Source of the DNA: Candidatus Sericytochromatia bacterium S15B-MN24 CBMW_12
GTDB taxonomy: Bacteria > Cyanobacteriota > Sericytochromatia > S15B-MN24 > UBA4093
DNA length: 60,334 nt
Assembly (NCBI GenBank): GCA_002083825.1
Contig: DAZV01000018.1
Span: 1 to 60,334, forward strand
Direction of reading: 5' to 3'
This document shows, one piece after another, positions 17,064-26,023 of this stretch. Made by a program: the position numbers and the translations under genes. The notes under the pieces were generated by a model that worked only from the letters and a program-made list of their open reading frames with translations, did not search any database and was not told the origin of the DNA. Each line of letters starts with the position of its first letter. Within the stretch, counting starts at the first letter, position 1.

Positions 17064-18956
17064 ATGACGCGTAGAGAGCAAGCTGGTTTCGCCATCCCCG
17101 TCACCATGCTCATGGTGAGCGTCCTGATGGTGCTCTCGACGGCGATCGTGGCCATGACGGTCGGCTCGTTCCGGGATGCCGCCCGCACCCGCAACCGCGC
17201 CGAGATCCTGAACGTCTCCGAGATCGGCCTGAAGCTCGCCATCGCCGAGATCATGCCCGGCCTGAGCACCCTGCCGAACGCCTACTGGTCCTTCGCGACC
17301 AAGAGCGCCAGCACCTCCGTATCGACGGCCGCCACCCCGAGCGAACCCTCCACCGACGTCACCCACGAGTTCCAGCTCTTCGGCAACGTCCGGAACTGGT
17401 CCCCCTTCGCCGACTGGTCGGCTTGGGATACCGCCAAGACCTACGCCCAGAACCATGCCGATCCCAACTGGTCGAACGGCTGGTGGATGGTTCCTCGCAA
17501 CACGAGCTCCGACGACCGCTACTACGCGGATGACGCCAACGCCGCCGACGACTACGTCGGCCAGAAGGGTAAGCCGGGCGAATGGACCTACAAGAACCCG
17601 ACGGCCGACAATAAGCTCGCGTTTCCCGTTCGCGTCGGCACGACCAGCGTCCCGGTCACGAATCTCTACTGGTACTGGCTGACCGAGATCTCGCCCAACA
17701 CTCCGACCAATACCGAGCTTCGCGACAGAGGGCTTGCCAATCCGTACTGGGTGAGCACGCCCCCCAAGGTCGGTCAGGCGAACACCGTCGCCGACCGGGA
17801 CGTCGGGGTCGGCGTCTGGCCTAACCACAGCGAGTACGCCGACGTCGCCAACGGAGCCGTCGTCAACTACGACGGTGGCAGCACCGCTTTCAGCCTCAGG
17901 GCCGACCGCTACAACTTCCTCAACACCCCGGTCCTCAAGAAGATCTACACCGTCGATCACCGCGGCGAGAAGATCCGGGTCGCGGTCTACTGCCGCATGA
18001 TCATGCGCGAGTACTTCATCGACACGAGCGGGGGAGGGCCCGCATATCCCGCCGATTTCCTCGCGCACATGCGCCGGCAGACCAACGGCGGCGGCCCCAA
18101 CGTCGTCTTCTACCTGGTGGCCGTCAACGAATCCACCGTGAACCAGCGCGGCGTCCGCGTCCAGCAAGCCATCTACGTCCCCGTCGGCCCCGGAAACCCC
18201 CAGGATCCCGACGCCACGCTCCGCGGCGGGATCTACCGCTTCGCCGAAAACGATGGCGCCATGCTGCCGGGAACCATGAACCTGGTCATGGACAAGAAGC
18301 TCATGGCCGAGGCGACGATCTCGGGCACGATCCTCCCGGCCTCCGGGGATCTCTCGTACCGCGTCCCGCAGCCGCCGGTTTCGAAAAACTACGCCGCCCG
18401 CGCGGACATCAACTCCTTGCACCCCCACTGGGTCTACCTGATCGAGTGGAACGGGCTCGAACCCCTGCTGGTCGAGGTCGCGACGGACGAGTTCTACCTG
18501 TCGACCAACTCGGCGCTGATCTGGCGGGATACCACGCTTTTCCCCCCGCGCTGGCGGCGCACGCCCTTCCGCTACGAGGACGCCACGCCGCAAGGCCGGG
18601 CCGTCGGCATCCAGCGAATCACCGGCGCCACCATCGACCTGGCGCGACTCGGCAACGGAGCCACCCCCTCGGCCTACGCGGATGCCTTCGGAAAGTTCAG
18701 TATCGGCCACGACACCTTCAGGCCGGGCCTCGATCCAGCCCCCCTCAACAACGGAGACGGCCTCGGCGTCGGCCATTCCCGCTGGCTGGGGCCCGGAGCC
18801 GACGTCTGGGGCGGAGTGCGGGCCAAGCTCGCGTCCATGTCCTACATCATCACCACCGAACTCCAGATCCCGGATCAACAGAATTCCAACGGACGATTCG
18901 GCCGCCCGACCACCGCCACGCGATCCACGGCCACGGCCCCGACTCCGACCCCCTAG
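17064..18956 (+). CDS. Large PilX-like pilus-associated protein (pseudopilin 3 of 3)
   Basis: A 630-aa protein. The N-terminus (TRREQAGFAIPVTMLMVSVLMVLSTAIVAMTV) has the hydrophobic helix of PilX-type minor pilins, but no Glu at +5, which is common in PilX/GspK proteins that cap the fibre. The remaining 590 residues are unusually large for such a subunit: rich in Asn, Asp, Tyr, Trp and Gly, probably beta-structured, ending in a Thr/Pro tail. A big external domain on a tip subunit would fit adhesion or substrate binding. It completes the cluster with the two preceding genes. I recognise no domain in the large part. Confidence 0.8.
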   Translation: MTRREQAGFAIPVTMLMVSVLMVLSTAIVAMTVGSFRDAARTRNRAEILNVSEIGLKLAIAEIMPGLSTLPNAYWSFATKSASTSVSTAATPSEPSTDVTHEFQLFGNVRNWSPFADWSAWDTAKTYAQNHADPNWSNGWWMVPRNTSSDDRYYADDANAADDYVGQKGKPGEWTYKNPTADNKLAFPVRVGTTSVPVTNLYWYWLTEISPNTPTNTELRDRGLANPYWVSTPPKVGQANTVADRDVGVGVWPNHSEYADVANGAVVNYDGGSTAFSLRADRYNFLNTPVLKKIYTVDHRGEKIRVAVYCRMIMREYFIDTSGGGPAYPADFLAHMRRQTNGGGPNVVFYLVAVNESTVNQRGVRVQQAIYVPVGPGNPQDPDATLRGGIYRFAENDGAMLPGTMNLVMDKKLMAEATISGTILPASGDLSYRVPQPPVSKNYAARADINSLHPHWVYLIEWNGLEPLLVEVATDEFYLSTNSALIWRDTTLFPPRWRRTPFRYEDATPQGRAVGIQRITGATIDLARLGNGATPSAYADAFGKFSIGHDTFRPGLDPAPLNNGDGLGVGHSRWLGPGADVWGGVRAKLASMSYIITTELQIPDQQNSNGRFGRPTTATRSTATAPTPTP

Positions 18957-18969
18957 CGGATCATCGTTC

Positions 18970-19003
18970 GGCCGTTTCGACCCAGCAAGTCGGAACGGCC
19001 TTT
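18970..19003 (+). terminator. Weak terminator-like hairpin after the pseudopilin cluster
   Basis: Twelve-bp stem GGCCGTTTCGAC / GTCGGAACGGCC (one G-T pair), 7-nt loop, then only three T. The short T-run makes termination inefficient at best. Confidence 0.45.
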
Positions 19004-19011
19004 GCTAGAAT
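19003..19011 (+). promoter_or_regulatory. Extended -10 promoter for the rhomboid gene
   Basis: TGCTAGAAT directly after the hairpin. Transcription would start near 19018, about 20 nt before the ATG. No good -35 is visible at 17 nt. Confidence 0.5.
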
Positions 19012-19038
19012 GGGCGAAATCTTGCCCAGGAGGAACGC

Positions 19039-19773
19039 ATGATCCCCCTCCACGACGATATCCCCTCGCGCCGGCGTCCCGTCATCACCTGGCTGCTGAT
19101 TCTCGCCAACGTCCTCGCCTTCGCCTACGAGCTCACGCTCGGATCCGGCGGGCTCGAGGCATTTCTCGGGACCTGGGCCGTCATCCCCCGCGAGATCGTG
19201 GGCGCCTGGCGGGACCTGCTGGCCGGCCAGGTCGCGCCATGGGCCTTCGCCCCCGTTCTCACCGCCATGTTCCTGCATGGAGGCTGGCTTCACATCGGCT
19301 CCAACATGCTCTATCTCTGGATTTTCGGGGACAACATCGAGGACCGCATGGGGCATGTCGGCTTCCTGCTGTTTTACCTCTTCGCCGGAGCGGCGGCAAT
19401 GGCCCTGCAGGTCGGGCTCAACCCGGCGGGAACGGTCCCGAACCTGGGAGCCAGCGGGGCCATCGCGGGAGTCCTCGGAGCCTACCTGATCCTCTACCCC
19501 GAGGCGCGCGTGCTCACCCTGGTCTTCCTCGGCTTCTTCATCACGACCCTCCGCCTCTCCGCCCTCTGGCTGCTGGGCATCTGGTTCGCCCTGCAGGCGC
19601 TACAGGGCGCCGCCGAGTTCGCCGTCGGGGCGGGAGACATCGGAGGAGTGGCCTGGTGGGCACATGTCGGCGGGTTCGTCACGGGCATGCTCGTCGGAGC
19701 CCTGCTGCGGCTTTTCACGCCACGGCGGAAGCGCAACCGCTATGCGGATCGCTGGTACTCCGATCGCTGGTAG
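19039..19773 (+). CDS. Rhomboid family intramembrane serine protease
   Basis: A 244-aa protein with six or seven membrane helices. It shows the rhomboid landmarks in order: HGGWLHIGSNM (80-90), the catalytic serine loop GASGAIAGVLGAY with Ser139, and the His209 partner in HVGGFVTG. These enzymes cleave transmembrane segments of substrates inside the inner membrane. AGGAGG precedes the ATG. Its substrate is unknown. The upstream pseudopilin genes and the downstream envelope lipoprotein are only neighbours; the extended -10 suggests its own transcript. Confidence 0.94.
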   Translation: MIPLHDDIPSRRRPVITWLLILANVLAFAYELTLGSGGLEAFLGTWAVIPREIVGAWRDLLAGQVAPWAFAPVLTAMFLHGGWLHIGSNMLYLWIFGDNIEDRMGHVGFLLFYLFAGAAAMALQVGLNPAGTVPNLGASGAIAGVLGAYLILYPEARVLTLVFLGFFITTLRLSALWLLGIWFALQALQGAAEFAVGAGDIGGVAWWAHVGGFVTGMLVGALLRLFTPRRKRNRYADRWYSDRW

Positions 19774-20523
19774 TCACTCCGGGAAGGGTTCCTCGTCCGG
19801 ATCCTCGGCAACCGGATCCTCCGGCGGTAAGGGAGTGCTCAGGTCGAGGTTTCGACGCACGCTGTGGCCGGTCCCGGCATCGCTGCGGATCTCGACCTCC
19901 CATGAGTAGTTCCCGGCCGTGACCTTCTTCTGGAAGAGCGCGCTGGGGCTGGTCGTGAACTCGCTCCCCCAGAACTCCTTGTTGCTCGGCTGGCCGCCGC
20001 TGCTGGGCTGGAAGATCACCACCCGGTAGCGAGACGCCCGCAGGTGGGTGGCCCAGTGAAAGGGCAAGGGCGCGACATCGGTCACCTGATAGTTACGGCC
20101 GGACTCCGGGTAGATCAGGCCGTTGAAAGAGACCTCGAAGGCCGCGAGCCGCCCGCCCGATCCCTCGCTCACGTTGACCCCCGGAGTGCGCCAATCGGCC
20201 ACCTCGTTCGGCCCGATCCGGCTGCCCTGGGCGTCCAGGATCGGCACCGCGAGGTACTGCACCATGTAGGCGCCGCTCGGCAGGCCCTTGAAGGTGTAGA
20301 CGCCGGCATCGTCGGTGCTGGCCGTGACCAGGGTTCCCGAGGGACGATAGGCGGCGAAGGTCCCGCTGGTCTCCCGCTTCAGGAGATGGACGGTCTTGCC
20401 CGGAGCGGGGCGGCCGTCCCATTCGATGGCGCCAATCACCTGCCCTCCCGCCACGCCGGAGGCGAGGAAGGGTAGCTCGCAGCCGGCGAGCAGCAAGCCG
20501 CACGTCATGAAAGCGATCGGCAT
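19774..20523 (-). CDS. Lipoprotein with a carboxypeptidase-regulatory-like beta domain
   Basis: A 249-aa lipoprotein. The ATG at 20523 gives a short signal with lipobox LLLAGC (Cys near residue 15). No clear ribosome site is visible there; an in-frame start at 20619 would overlap the porin gene and bury the lipobox, so I reject it. Residues 25-80 form a prealbumin-like beta sandwich (IGAIEWDGRPAPGKTVHLL, then TDDAGVYTFKGLPSGAYMVQY), common in surface-exposed or carbohydrate-associated proteins. The C-terminal part is beta-rich and ends in an acidic Pro/Glu tail. The stop abuts that of the convergent rhomboid gene. Confidence 0.78.
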   Translation of the reverse strand: MPIAFMTCGLLLAGCELPFLASGVAGGQVIGAIEWDGRPAPGKTVHLLKRETSGTFAAYRPSGTLVTASTDDAGVYTFKGLPSGAYMVQYLAVPILDAQGSRIGPNEVADWRTPGVNVSEGSGGRLAAFEVSFNGLIYPESGRNYQVTDVAPLPFHWATHLRASRYRVVIFQPSSGGQPSNKEFWGSEFTTSPSALFQKKVTAGNYSWEVEIRSDAGTGHSVRRNLDLSTPLPPEDPVAEDPDEEPFPE

Positions 20524-20590
20524 GGCCGGAGAACTGAGCCGTCCCGCCGCCCCTGATCGGGGAGCTTCGGGTGCCGGTCGGCCGTTCGAG

Positions 20591-22099
20591 CTAGAACTTG
20601 ACCGTCGAGGTGAGGCCATAGCCCATCCCGTCGTAATCTCCGGTGAGGGTGTCGGACAAGCGGTCGAATTCGATGACCAGGTTGGGGATGTAGGGGTTGG
20701 GAATGCCGAGCTGGATGGTGATGCCCGCCTTGCTACCCATCAGGGATCCGGGGCCCGGGGTGCCGTCCGGTGTGGTTAGGGTCTGGGGTTCGGTGGCGGC
20801 CACCAGGAGGGACCAGTCGACGACAGGCAGCTTGGGATAGAAGACGTAGGCCGCCGGAACCATCTCGAGGATCCCCTGGCTGGGGTCCGAACTGGTGCGG
20901 AAGCCGCCCGAGAGTTCCGCCCCGAGGACGTTGCCGGTGAGCATGGCGGCCGCGTACGGCACTTCCTTGGCGAGGGCGCCCTGGAGGGAGAGTCCGAGCT
21001 GATCCGAGCCGAAGTTCACGGCGGCGGTGAGGTTGTAGGCGGGATCCCCGGTGAGTTCGACCGCTCCGATCGAGTTGTGATCGACGTCGGCCAGCAGTTC
21101 GACGGTGCCGAGTCCGAAGTCGTAGGAGGCGCCGCCGTAGACGTAGATGGTGTTGACGGCGGCAGCCAGGCCGATTTGGCCCAGCTTGGCTGAGGTGCCG
21201 AAGCCGATGTCGGTTCCTCCGCGGGCGGTGGCGGCGCTCGGTTCGGAGAGGCCCGCGCCCATGATGCCGTCGCCCCAGTGGGAGGCGTAGCCGCCGGTCC
21301 ACATCAGCGAGCCCATGGAGAATCGGCCGGCGCGAACGAGGAGAGCGCCCATCTGGGGGTGCTTGGTGGTCATGCTGACGTTGCCCCCGAGGCTGACGGC
21401 TCCGGTCGGGGGGGCTCCCTTGGAGGTGGGGGATCCCCGGCTGATGACCGGCGTGTTGCCGGAGCCCGAGGAGCTGTTGGCGCCCGCGATCGAGGCGCTA
21501 TAAGCGGTTCCGTCTTCGGTCGTCCCGCTGAAGACGGCGTAGAAGGAGGTCCGGGCATAGGGCTTGAGCCGGTCCTCGGGGTCGTCGAGGAAGGTGAGCC
21601 CGACTCCGCCGCGGACCTTGCCGCCGTTGTTGCCCATGTTTCCGATGCTGGACTTGAGGGATTTGACCTCGCCTTCGAGGGTCTTGACGGAGGATTCGAG
21701 GGTGGTGACGCGCAGGGTCAGGGCGGCGAGTTCGGTGGCGAACTCGGCCTTGAGGCGCTCGACGGTGGCCTTGTCCTGGTTGGTGACGCGTCCGGGCTGC
21801 TGGGAGAGGTCCTCGATGCGGTCCATGACGGTGGCGAGGGTGGCGGCGAGTTCGTAGCGGGTGACGGTGCGCTGGCCGCGGAAGGTCTTGTCGGGGAAGC
21901 CGCTCATGATGCGGTACTTCTCCATGAGGGTCTGGATGGCTCCGTAGGCCCAGTGATTGGGACCGACGTCGAGGAGCTGCGCGGCCTTCACTTGGGCGGA
22001 GGCGGGCGGGGCGGCGAGGAGCGAGGCGCAGGCTCCCAAGGCGATCGCCGTCATCACGCTCAGCGCCACGGGCGGGCGGCCCAGGTTCCTCAGTCTCAA
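20591..22099 (-). CDS. SLH-domain outer-membrane porin (cyanobacterial OprB/SomA-like architecture)
   Basis: A 502-aa outer-membrane protein. It begins at a TTG with AAGGAGG 7 nt upstream, followed by a Sec signal cleaved after PPASA. An SLH domain (about 42-95: LLDVGPNHWAYGAIQTL, FPDKTFRGQRTVTRYELA) would bind peptidoglycan. A coiled coil follows (about 100-155, heptad pattern LTLRVTTLESSVKTLEGEV). A beta-barrel of alternating Gly-rich strands runs to the end, which closes with Phe, the usual outer-membrane sorting residue. This order (SLH, coiled coil, barrel) is typical of cyanobacterial and Deinococcus porins and shows that the cell has an outer membrane. Confidence 0.92.
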   Translation of the reverse strand: MRLRNLGRPPVALSVMTAIALGACASLLAAPPASAQVKAAQLLDVGPNHWAYGAIQTLMEKYRIMSGFPDKTFRGQRTVTRYELAATLATVMDRIEDLSQQPGRVTNQDKATVERLKAEFATELAALTLRVTTLESSVKTLEGEVKSLKSSIGNMGNNGGKVRGGVGLTFLDDPEDRLKPYARTSFYAVFSGTTEDGTAYSASIAGANSSSGSGNTPVISRGSPTSKGAPPTGAVSLGGNVSMTTKHPQMGALLVRAGRFSMGSLMWTGGYASHWGDGIMGAGLSEPSAATARGGTDIGFGTSAKLGQIGLAAAVNTIYVYGGASYDFGLGTVELLADVDHNSIGAVELTGDPAYNLTAAVNFGSDQLGLSLQGALAKEVPYAAAMLTGNVLGAELSGGFRTSSDPSQGILEMVPAAYVFYPKLPVVDWSLLVAATEPQTLTTPDGTPGPGSLMGSKAGITIQLGIPNPYIPNLVIEFDRLSDTLTGDYDGMGYGLTSTVKF

Positions 22100-22279
22100 C
22101 GAAGTGCCTCCTTGCGGTCGGGTGGGATAGCCAAATAGGCGTTGCCAGAGTGTAGTCGGCCCCGACCGGAAGGTCTGTGACGGCGACTACCGGCAGGCTA
22201 GCAGCGGAGCAAGTGCCCCGAGGCATTATTCCGCGGCGGGCCCCGGTTCTAACGGGCTAGCGGGCGGATTTCGAGTCCT

Positions 22280-22288
22280 TGCTATCAT
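22280..22288 (+). promoter_or_regulatory. Extended -10 element TGCTATCAT
   Basis: In the 467-nt gap between the divergent porin and rseP genes, facing rseP. No clear -35. It matches the other extended -10 sites in the window. Confidence 0.45.
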
Positions 22289-22470
22289 TTTCGTGCCTTC
22301 GGGCCAGGATCTTGCGTGCAGCTCGCCCGGTACGGGACCGCGTTCGAGGCGGTAGCATGGCGGCAGTCGCCTCTTACGGGCCCGAGTCGGGGCCGGCCAT
22401 GCGTCGCGGGTCGCGGGTTCATGGGGAAACGAGGGGAAACGATCATGAAATACGGCCCATGCAGGGCCCA

Positions 22471-22479
22471 TGATAGAAT
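22471..22479 (+). promoter_or_regulatory. Extended -10 element TGATAGAAT upstream of rseP
   Basis: Second candidate promoter in the porin-rseP gap, 88 nt before the rseP start, with transcription expected near 22486. Besides these two elements and the hairpin at 22531-22553 I see nothing convincing in 22100-22566; short open frames there lack ribosome sites. Confidence 0.45.
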
Positions 22480-22530
22480 GGATCCGGCCCTTGAACGGGC
22501 TGACAAACCGTCCGCGATCCTCTAGATGGG

Positions 22531-22553
22531 CGCCCTGCGGGCAATGCAGGGCG
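22531..22553 (+). promoter_or_regulatory. Leader hairpin directly before the rseP ribosome site
   Basis: Perfect 8-bp stem CGCCCTGC / GCAGGGCG with a 7-nt loop, ending 13 nt before the ATG. Such a position can affect ribosome access or mRNA stability. No T-run, so not a terminator. Confidence 0.4.
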
Positions 22554-22566
22554 TGATTGGTGAGAA

Positions 22567-23664
22567 ATGCCCGAGAAGACCCTCTTTACCCTGATTGCTA
22601 TCGGCATCGTAGGCCTGCTCATTTTGATCCACGAGTCGGGGCACTTCCTGATGGCCAAGGCGCTGCGCGTCCCGGTCAAGGAGTTCGCGCTCGGCTTCGG
22701 CAAGGCGCTCTGGAAGCGCCAGTGGGGGGAGACGACCCTTCGTCTCAACATGCTGCCCCTGGGGGGCTACTGCGCCTTCCTGGACGACGACAAGGAAGCG
22801 GGATACGCCGAGGACGACCCGCGCCTCCTGCGGAACCGCGCCGTCTGGCAGCGTTTCCTGGTGGTCTCGGGCGGCGTGCTCTTCAACTTCCTCGCGGCCT
22901 ACCTGGCCCTCTTGATAGCGGCCTTCACCATCGGCTTCGCCGAGGTCAAGGTCCAGGATGAGCGCCTGCACGTGACCCAGGTCATCACGGGGCAACCCGC
23001 GCAGGTGGCCGGCTTCAAGACGGGCGATCGCCTCGTCTCGATCGACGGCCAACCCGTCACCGACGGCGACGCCTTCATCAAGACCATCAAGTCCCGCGCC
23101 AACCAGCTCACCCCCATGATCGTCGCCCGCGGCGATCAGACCGTCCCCCTCGTGGTCACCCCGAGCGCGGCCGGAAAGATCGGCGTCGGCATCGGCCCCA
23201 TCGCCGACCGCGTCTACGTCAAGCCCGCCAACCCGATCGTCGGGGCATGGACCCAGACGGCCGACCTCACCGCCAAGTCGGTCCAGGGACTGGGGCAGCT
23301 CGTGACCGGTCAGGTCAGTCTCAACGAGGTCGGAGGCCCGGTCGAGATCGTTCGCGCCGGCTCCTTCGTCGGCCAAAACGACGCGCGCAATCTCCTGAGC
23401 TTCACCGCCCTCATCTCGCTCGGACTCGCCGTCATGAACGTCCTGCCCCTGCCCGCGCTCGACGGCGGCCACATGGTCTTCCTCCTGATCGAGGGCATCT
23501 TCCGACGCCCCGTGCCCCGCAAGATCGAGGAACCCCTCATGCAGACGGGCCTGATCCTGCTCCTGGGCCTGATGAGCCTACTGCTCATCAAGGACATCGT
23601 TAACCCGATCAAGTACCCGGAAATGCCGCCCAAGCCCGCCGTCGAAGCCCCGCTCAACAAGTAG
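22567..23664 (+). CDS. rseP: Site-2 intramembrane zinc metalloprotease
   Basis: A 365-aa M50 protease. The zinc motif HESGH (H22, E23, H26) lies in the first helix. One PDZ domain (about 125-205) follows in the periplasm, with KTGDRLVSIDGQPV as its core. The third ligand region NVLPLPALDGGHMVF lies near 290, in the conserved LDG motif. Normal length, four membrane helices. RseP proteins cut anti-sigma factors or signal-peptide remnants inside the inner membrane. A weak GGTGAG precedes the ATG. hemL follows after 21 nt in the same direction and may be cotranscribed. Confidence 0.95.
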   Translation: MPEKTLFTLIAIGIVGLLILIHESGHFLMAKALRVPVKEFALGFGKALWKRQWGETTLRLNMLPLGGYCAFLDDDKEAGYAEDDPRLLRNRAVWQRFLVVSGGVLFNFLAAYLALLIAAFTIGFAEVKVQDERLHVTQVITGQPAQVAGFKTGDRLVSIDGQPVTDGDAFIKTIKSRANQLTPMIVARGDQTVPLVVTPSAAGKIGVGIGPIADRVYVKPANPIVGAWTQTADLTAKSVQGLGQLVTGQVSLNEVGGPVEIVRAGSFVGQNDARNLLSFTALISLGLAVMNVLPLPALDGGHMVFLLIEGIFRRPVPRKIEEPLMQTGLILLLGLMSLLLIKDIVNPIKYPEMPPKPAVEAPLNK

Positions 23665-23685
23665 CGACAAAGGACAGGAGCTCTC

Positions 23686-24984
23686 ATGGAATCCACCATG
23701 CTCGATACCCAGAAATCCGCGGCCCTCTGGCTGGAAGCCAAGGACCTCATGCCCGGGGGAGTGAATTCCCCGGTCCGCGCCTTCCGCTCCGTCGGAGGCG
23801 ATCCCCTGTTCTTCGAAAGGGGCCAAGGCGCCCATCTCTGGGACGTCGACGGCAACCGCTACATCGACTACATCGGAGCTTGGGGACCCGCCATCCTGGG
23901 TCATGCCCATCCCGCGGTGATCGCGGCCGTCAAGGCGGTCCTCGATAACGGCTTCGGCTTCGGGGCCCCGACGCCGGCCGAGAACCAGATCGCCAAGGTG
24001 ATTCGCGAGGCCTTGCCGACCATGGAGGTCGTGAGGCTCGTCAATTCCGGCACCGAAGCGACCATGAGCGCCCTGCGCCTGGCGCGCGCCTTCACCGGCC
24101 GCGACAAGATCGTCAAGTTCATCGGCTGCTACCACGGCCACGCCGACATGCTGCTGGTCCAGGCCGGATCGGGAGTCGCCACGCTCGGCCTTCCCGACAG
24201 CCCCGGAGTGCCGGCGGCGTCGGTGGCCAACACCCTGACCTTGCCCTTCAACGACATGGCGGCCCTCGACGCCCTCTTCGCCGCCGAGGGCGACGCGATC
24301 GCCGGGGTCATCATCGAGCCCGTCGTGGGCAACGCGGGCGTGCTGGTGCCCGAGCCGGGCTTCCTGGAGCACCTGCGGGCGCTCACCGCGCGTCATGGCA
24401 CCTTGCTGATCTTCGACGAGGTCATGACCGGCTTCCGAGTGGCCTGGGGAGGCGCTCAGTGCCGCTTCGGCATCGAGCCCGATCTCACCTGCCTCGCCAA
24501 GGCCATCGGCGGCGGCATGCCGATCGGTGCCTACGGCGGCCGCCGCGAGATCATGGACATGGTCGCCCCCGCGGGCCCCATGTATCAGGCAGGCACGATG
24601 TCGGGCAACCCCGCCGCCGTCGCGGCGGGCCTCGCCACCCTCGCCGAACTCGCCAAGCCCGGCGTCTACGCCAGACTCGAGGAAACCACCCAGCAGCTCG
24701 CCCGGGGCCTGAAGCAAGCCGCGGACGAAGCGGGAGTTCCGGTGCAGGTCAACCAACTGGGCGCCATGTTCACCCTATTCTTCACCGAGACTCCGGTCAA
24801 GGACTGGGAGACGGCCAAGGCCTCGGATACCGCCAAGTTCGGGCGCTACCACCGCCTGATGCGGGAAGCGGGCATCTACCTGCCCCCGTCCCAGTTCGAG
24901 GCCAACTTCGTCTCGCTCGCCCACGGCCCCGCCGAGGTCGAAGCGACGATTGCCGCCGCCCGAAAGGCGTTCAAGGTCCTCTAG
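23686..24984 (+). CDS. hemL: Glutamate-1-semialdehyde 2,1-aminomutase
   Basis: A 432-aa PLP enzyme that converts glutamate-1-semialdehyde to 5-aminolevulinate in the C5 tetrapyrrole pathway. Recognised by [12 protein letters not shown] near the N-terminus, [42 protein letters not shown], and the PLP lysine in [17 protein letters not shown] (about residue 270). Length is standard. AGGAG precedes the ATG. It lies between rseP and an M23 lipoprotein, with one base between its stop and the next ATG. Confidence 0.97.
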   Translation: MESTMLDTQKSAALWLEAKDLMPGGVNSPVRAFRSVGGDPLFFERGQGAHLWDVDGNRYIDYIGAWGPAILGHAHPAVIAAVKAVLDNGFGFGAPTPAENQIAKVIREALPTMEVVRLVNSGTEATMSALRLARAFTGRDKIVKFIGCYHGHADMLLVQAGSGVATLGLPDSPGVPAASVANTLTLPFNDMAALDALFAAEGDAIAGVIIEPVVGNAGVLVPEPGFLEHLRALTARHGTLLIFDEVMTGFRVAWGGAQCRFGIEPDLTCLAKAIGGGMPIGAYGGRREIMDMVAPAGPMYQAGTMSGNPAAVAAGLATLAELAKPGVYARLEETTQQLARGLKQAADEAGVPVQVNQLGAMFTLFFTETPVKDWETAKASDTAKFGRYHRLMREAGIYLPPSQFEANFVSLAHGPAEVEATIAAARKAFKVL

Positions 24985-24985
24985 C

Positions 24986-25726
24986 ATGCGGCGTGCTTGG
25001 CTTTTCGGCCTGGCCCTGTCGATCCTGGGGGGGTGCTCGGAGGCTCCGACCCTTCCCCAGGTGAACCCGCTCCCGGAAGGTCGCCTGAGTTCGGGCTACG
25101 GCACGCGCTCGGTCGATCCCGTTTCCGGGAAGGCCACCCCGAAGGGCCACCACGACGGCTACGACCTGGCCGCGGCCATGGGCACTCCCATCCGCGCCTC
25201 CAAGGCCGGCAAGGTCTCCTTCGCCGGCCGCAAGGGCGGTTACGGGAACTCCGTCATCCTCGATCACCCGGGCGGCTGGTCGACCCTCTACGGTCACGCC
25301 AGCCGCCTGGTGGTATCGCTCGGGCAGGAGGTCGATGCCGGCCAGATCCTGGGCCACGTCGGAAGCACGGGCCGTTCGACCGGCCCCCATCTTCACTACG
25401 AGCTTCGCCATCATGGAAAGAGCATGGACCCGGGGATCTTCGCGGCCTCGAAGCCCAGGCCCCTCGAGGCCATGAACTCCGACCCGACCCCGCCGCCTGT
25501 CCGGTCGGTCACCAAGGACATGGCCCCGGATGACCTTTCACAGGAAGCCCCGCCGCTGCGCTACCCCGCTGACCCCGACGTGCGTCTCGCCATGCAGGCG
25601 CTCGACGGCTCGGTCCATGCTATGGCCTCGGCCGAGCCCCCGACCAGGTGGCAGAGGCTCAAGACCTGGGCCGTGGGCGCCTTTCAAAGATTCGCGGCCC
25701 TGCTCACCTTGCGACGTGTCACCTGA
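24986..25726 (+). CDS. M23 family lipoprotein endopeptidase or scaffold
   Basis: A 246-aa lipoprotein with lipobox SILGGC (Cys near residue 17). The LytM/M23 domain (about 30-150) has its zinc ligands: His and Asp in HHDGYDLA and the HLHYE pair near 138, so it may be an active peptidoglycan endopeptidase. The GSTGRSTGPHLHYE loop is typical. Residues 155-246 are proline-rich then helical, with no known domain. It starts one base after hemL and depends on that transcript. It could trim cross-links during growth or activate amidases, as LytM-type factors do. Confidence 0.9.
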   Translation: MRRAWLFGLALSILGGCSEAPTLPQVNPLPEGRLSSGYGTRSVDPVSGKATPKGHHDGYDLAAAMGTPIRASKAGKVSFAGRKGGYGNSVILDHPGGWSTLYGHASRLVVSLGQEVDAGQILGHVGSTGRSTGPHLHYELRHHGKSMDPGIFAASKPRPLEAMNSDPTPPPVRSVTKDMAPDDLSQEAPPLRYPADPDVRLAMQALDGSVHAMASAEPPTRWQRLKTWAVGAFQRFAALLTLRRVT

Positions 25727-25753
25727 GCCGAACCCCTTCGGGCTTGTTATCTC

Positions 25754-25782
25754 TTGACCACCGCTTCGCGACGACGTATCGT
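25754..25782 (+). promoter_or_regulatory. Sigma70 promoter placing the start on the ATG (candidate leaderless mRNA)
   Basis: TTGACC (25754-25759), 17-nt spacer, TATCGT (25777-25782). Seven bases further lies the A of the ATG at 25789, so the mRNA may have no leader. Confidence 0.55.
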
Positions 25783-25788
25783 CGAGGC

Positions 25789-26022
25789 ATGCCGAGAGTC
25801 AATGGGCCAAGGGAACCCGCCTCCCCTCATGCTCCCCGTGGCGCCGATCCGCTTCCGTGGATCGGGTTGAGCGTCGTCGCGCTCTTTCTGCTGAGCTACC
25901 CATGGCTTGCTCCGTTCACCCAGGGACGGGAACTGCTCGGGATCCCGCTGATTCTGTGGTACGTTTTCGGGGTTTGGGGAGTCCTCATTCTGTTCGGCGG
26001 GCTGATGCGCCCGCGGAAGTAA
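25789..26022 (+). CDS. Small two-helix membrane protein preceding the symporter-kinase (DUF3311-like)
   Basis: A 77-aa protein with two membrane helices (about 26-45 and 50-70, the second containing LGIPLILWYVFGVWGVLILFGGL). It resembles the small subunits that accompany SLC5-type sodium:solute symporters. It stops one base before the ATG of the symporter-kinase gene, so the two are coupled. No ribosome site is visible, and a promoter is spaced so that the ATG may be the first codon of the mRNA. Probably assists or completes the symporter domain of the next protein; inferred from arrangement. Confidence 0.75.
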   Translation: MPRVNGPREPASPHAPRGADPLPWIGLSVVALFLLSYPWLAPFTQGRELLGIPLILWYVFGVWGVLILFGGLMRPRK

Positions 26023-26023
26023 C

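Noticed and set aside
16509..18878. A 789-codon frame on the minus strand
   Set aside because: Antisense to the pseudopilin genes, whose starts, ribosome sites and N-terminal signals are clear; the translated product is low-complexity Gly/Val/Asp.
22226..22525. Short open frames in the porin-rseP gap
   Set aside because: They have no ribosome site, no domain, and their composition differs from that of neighbouring genes.
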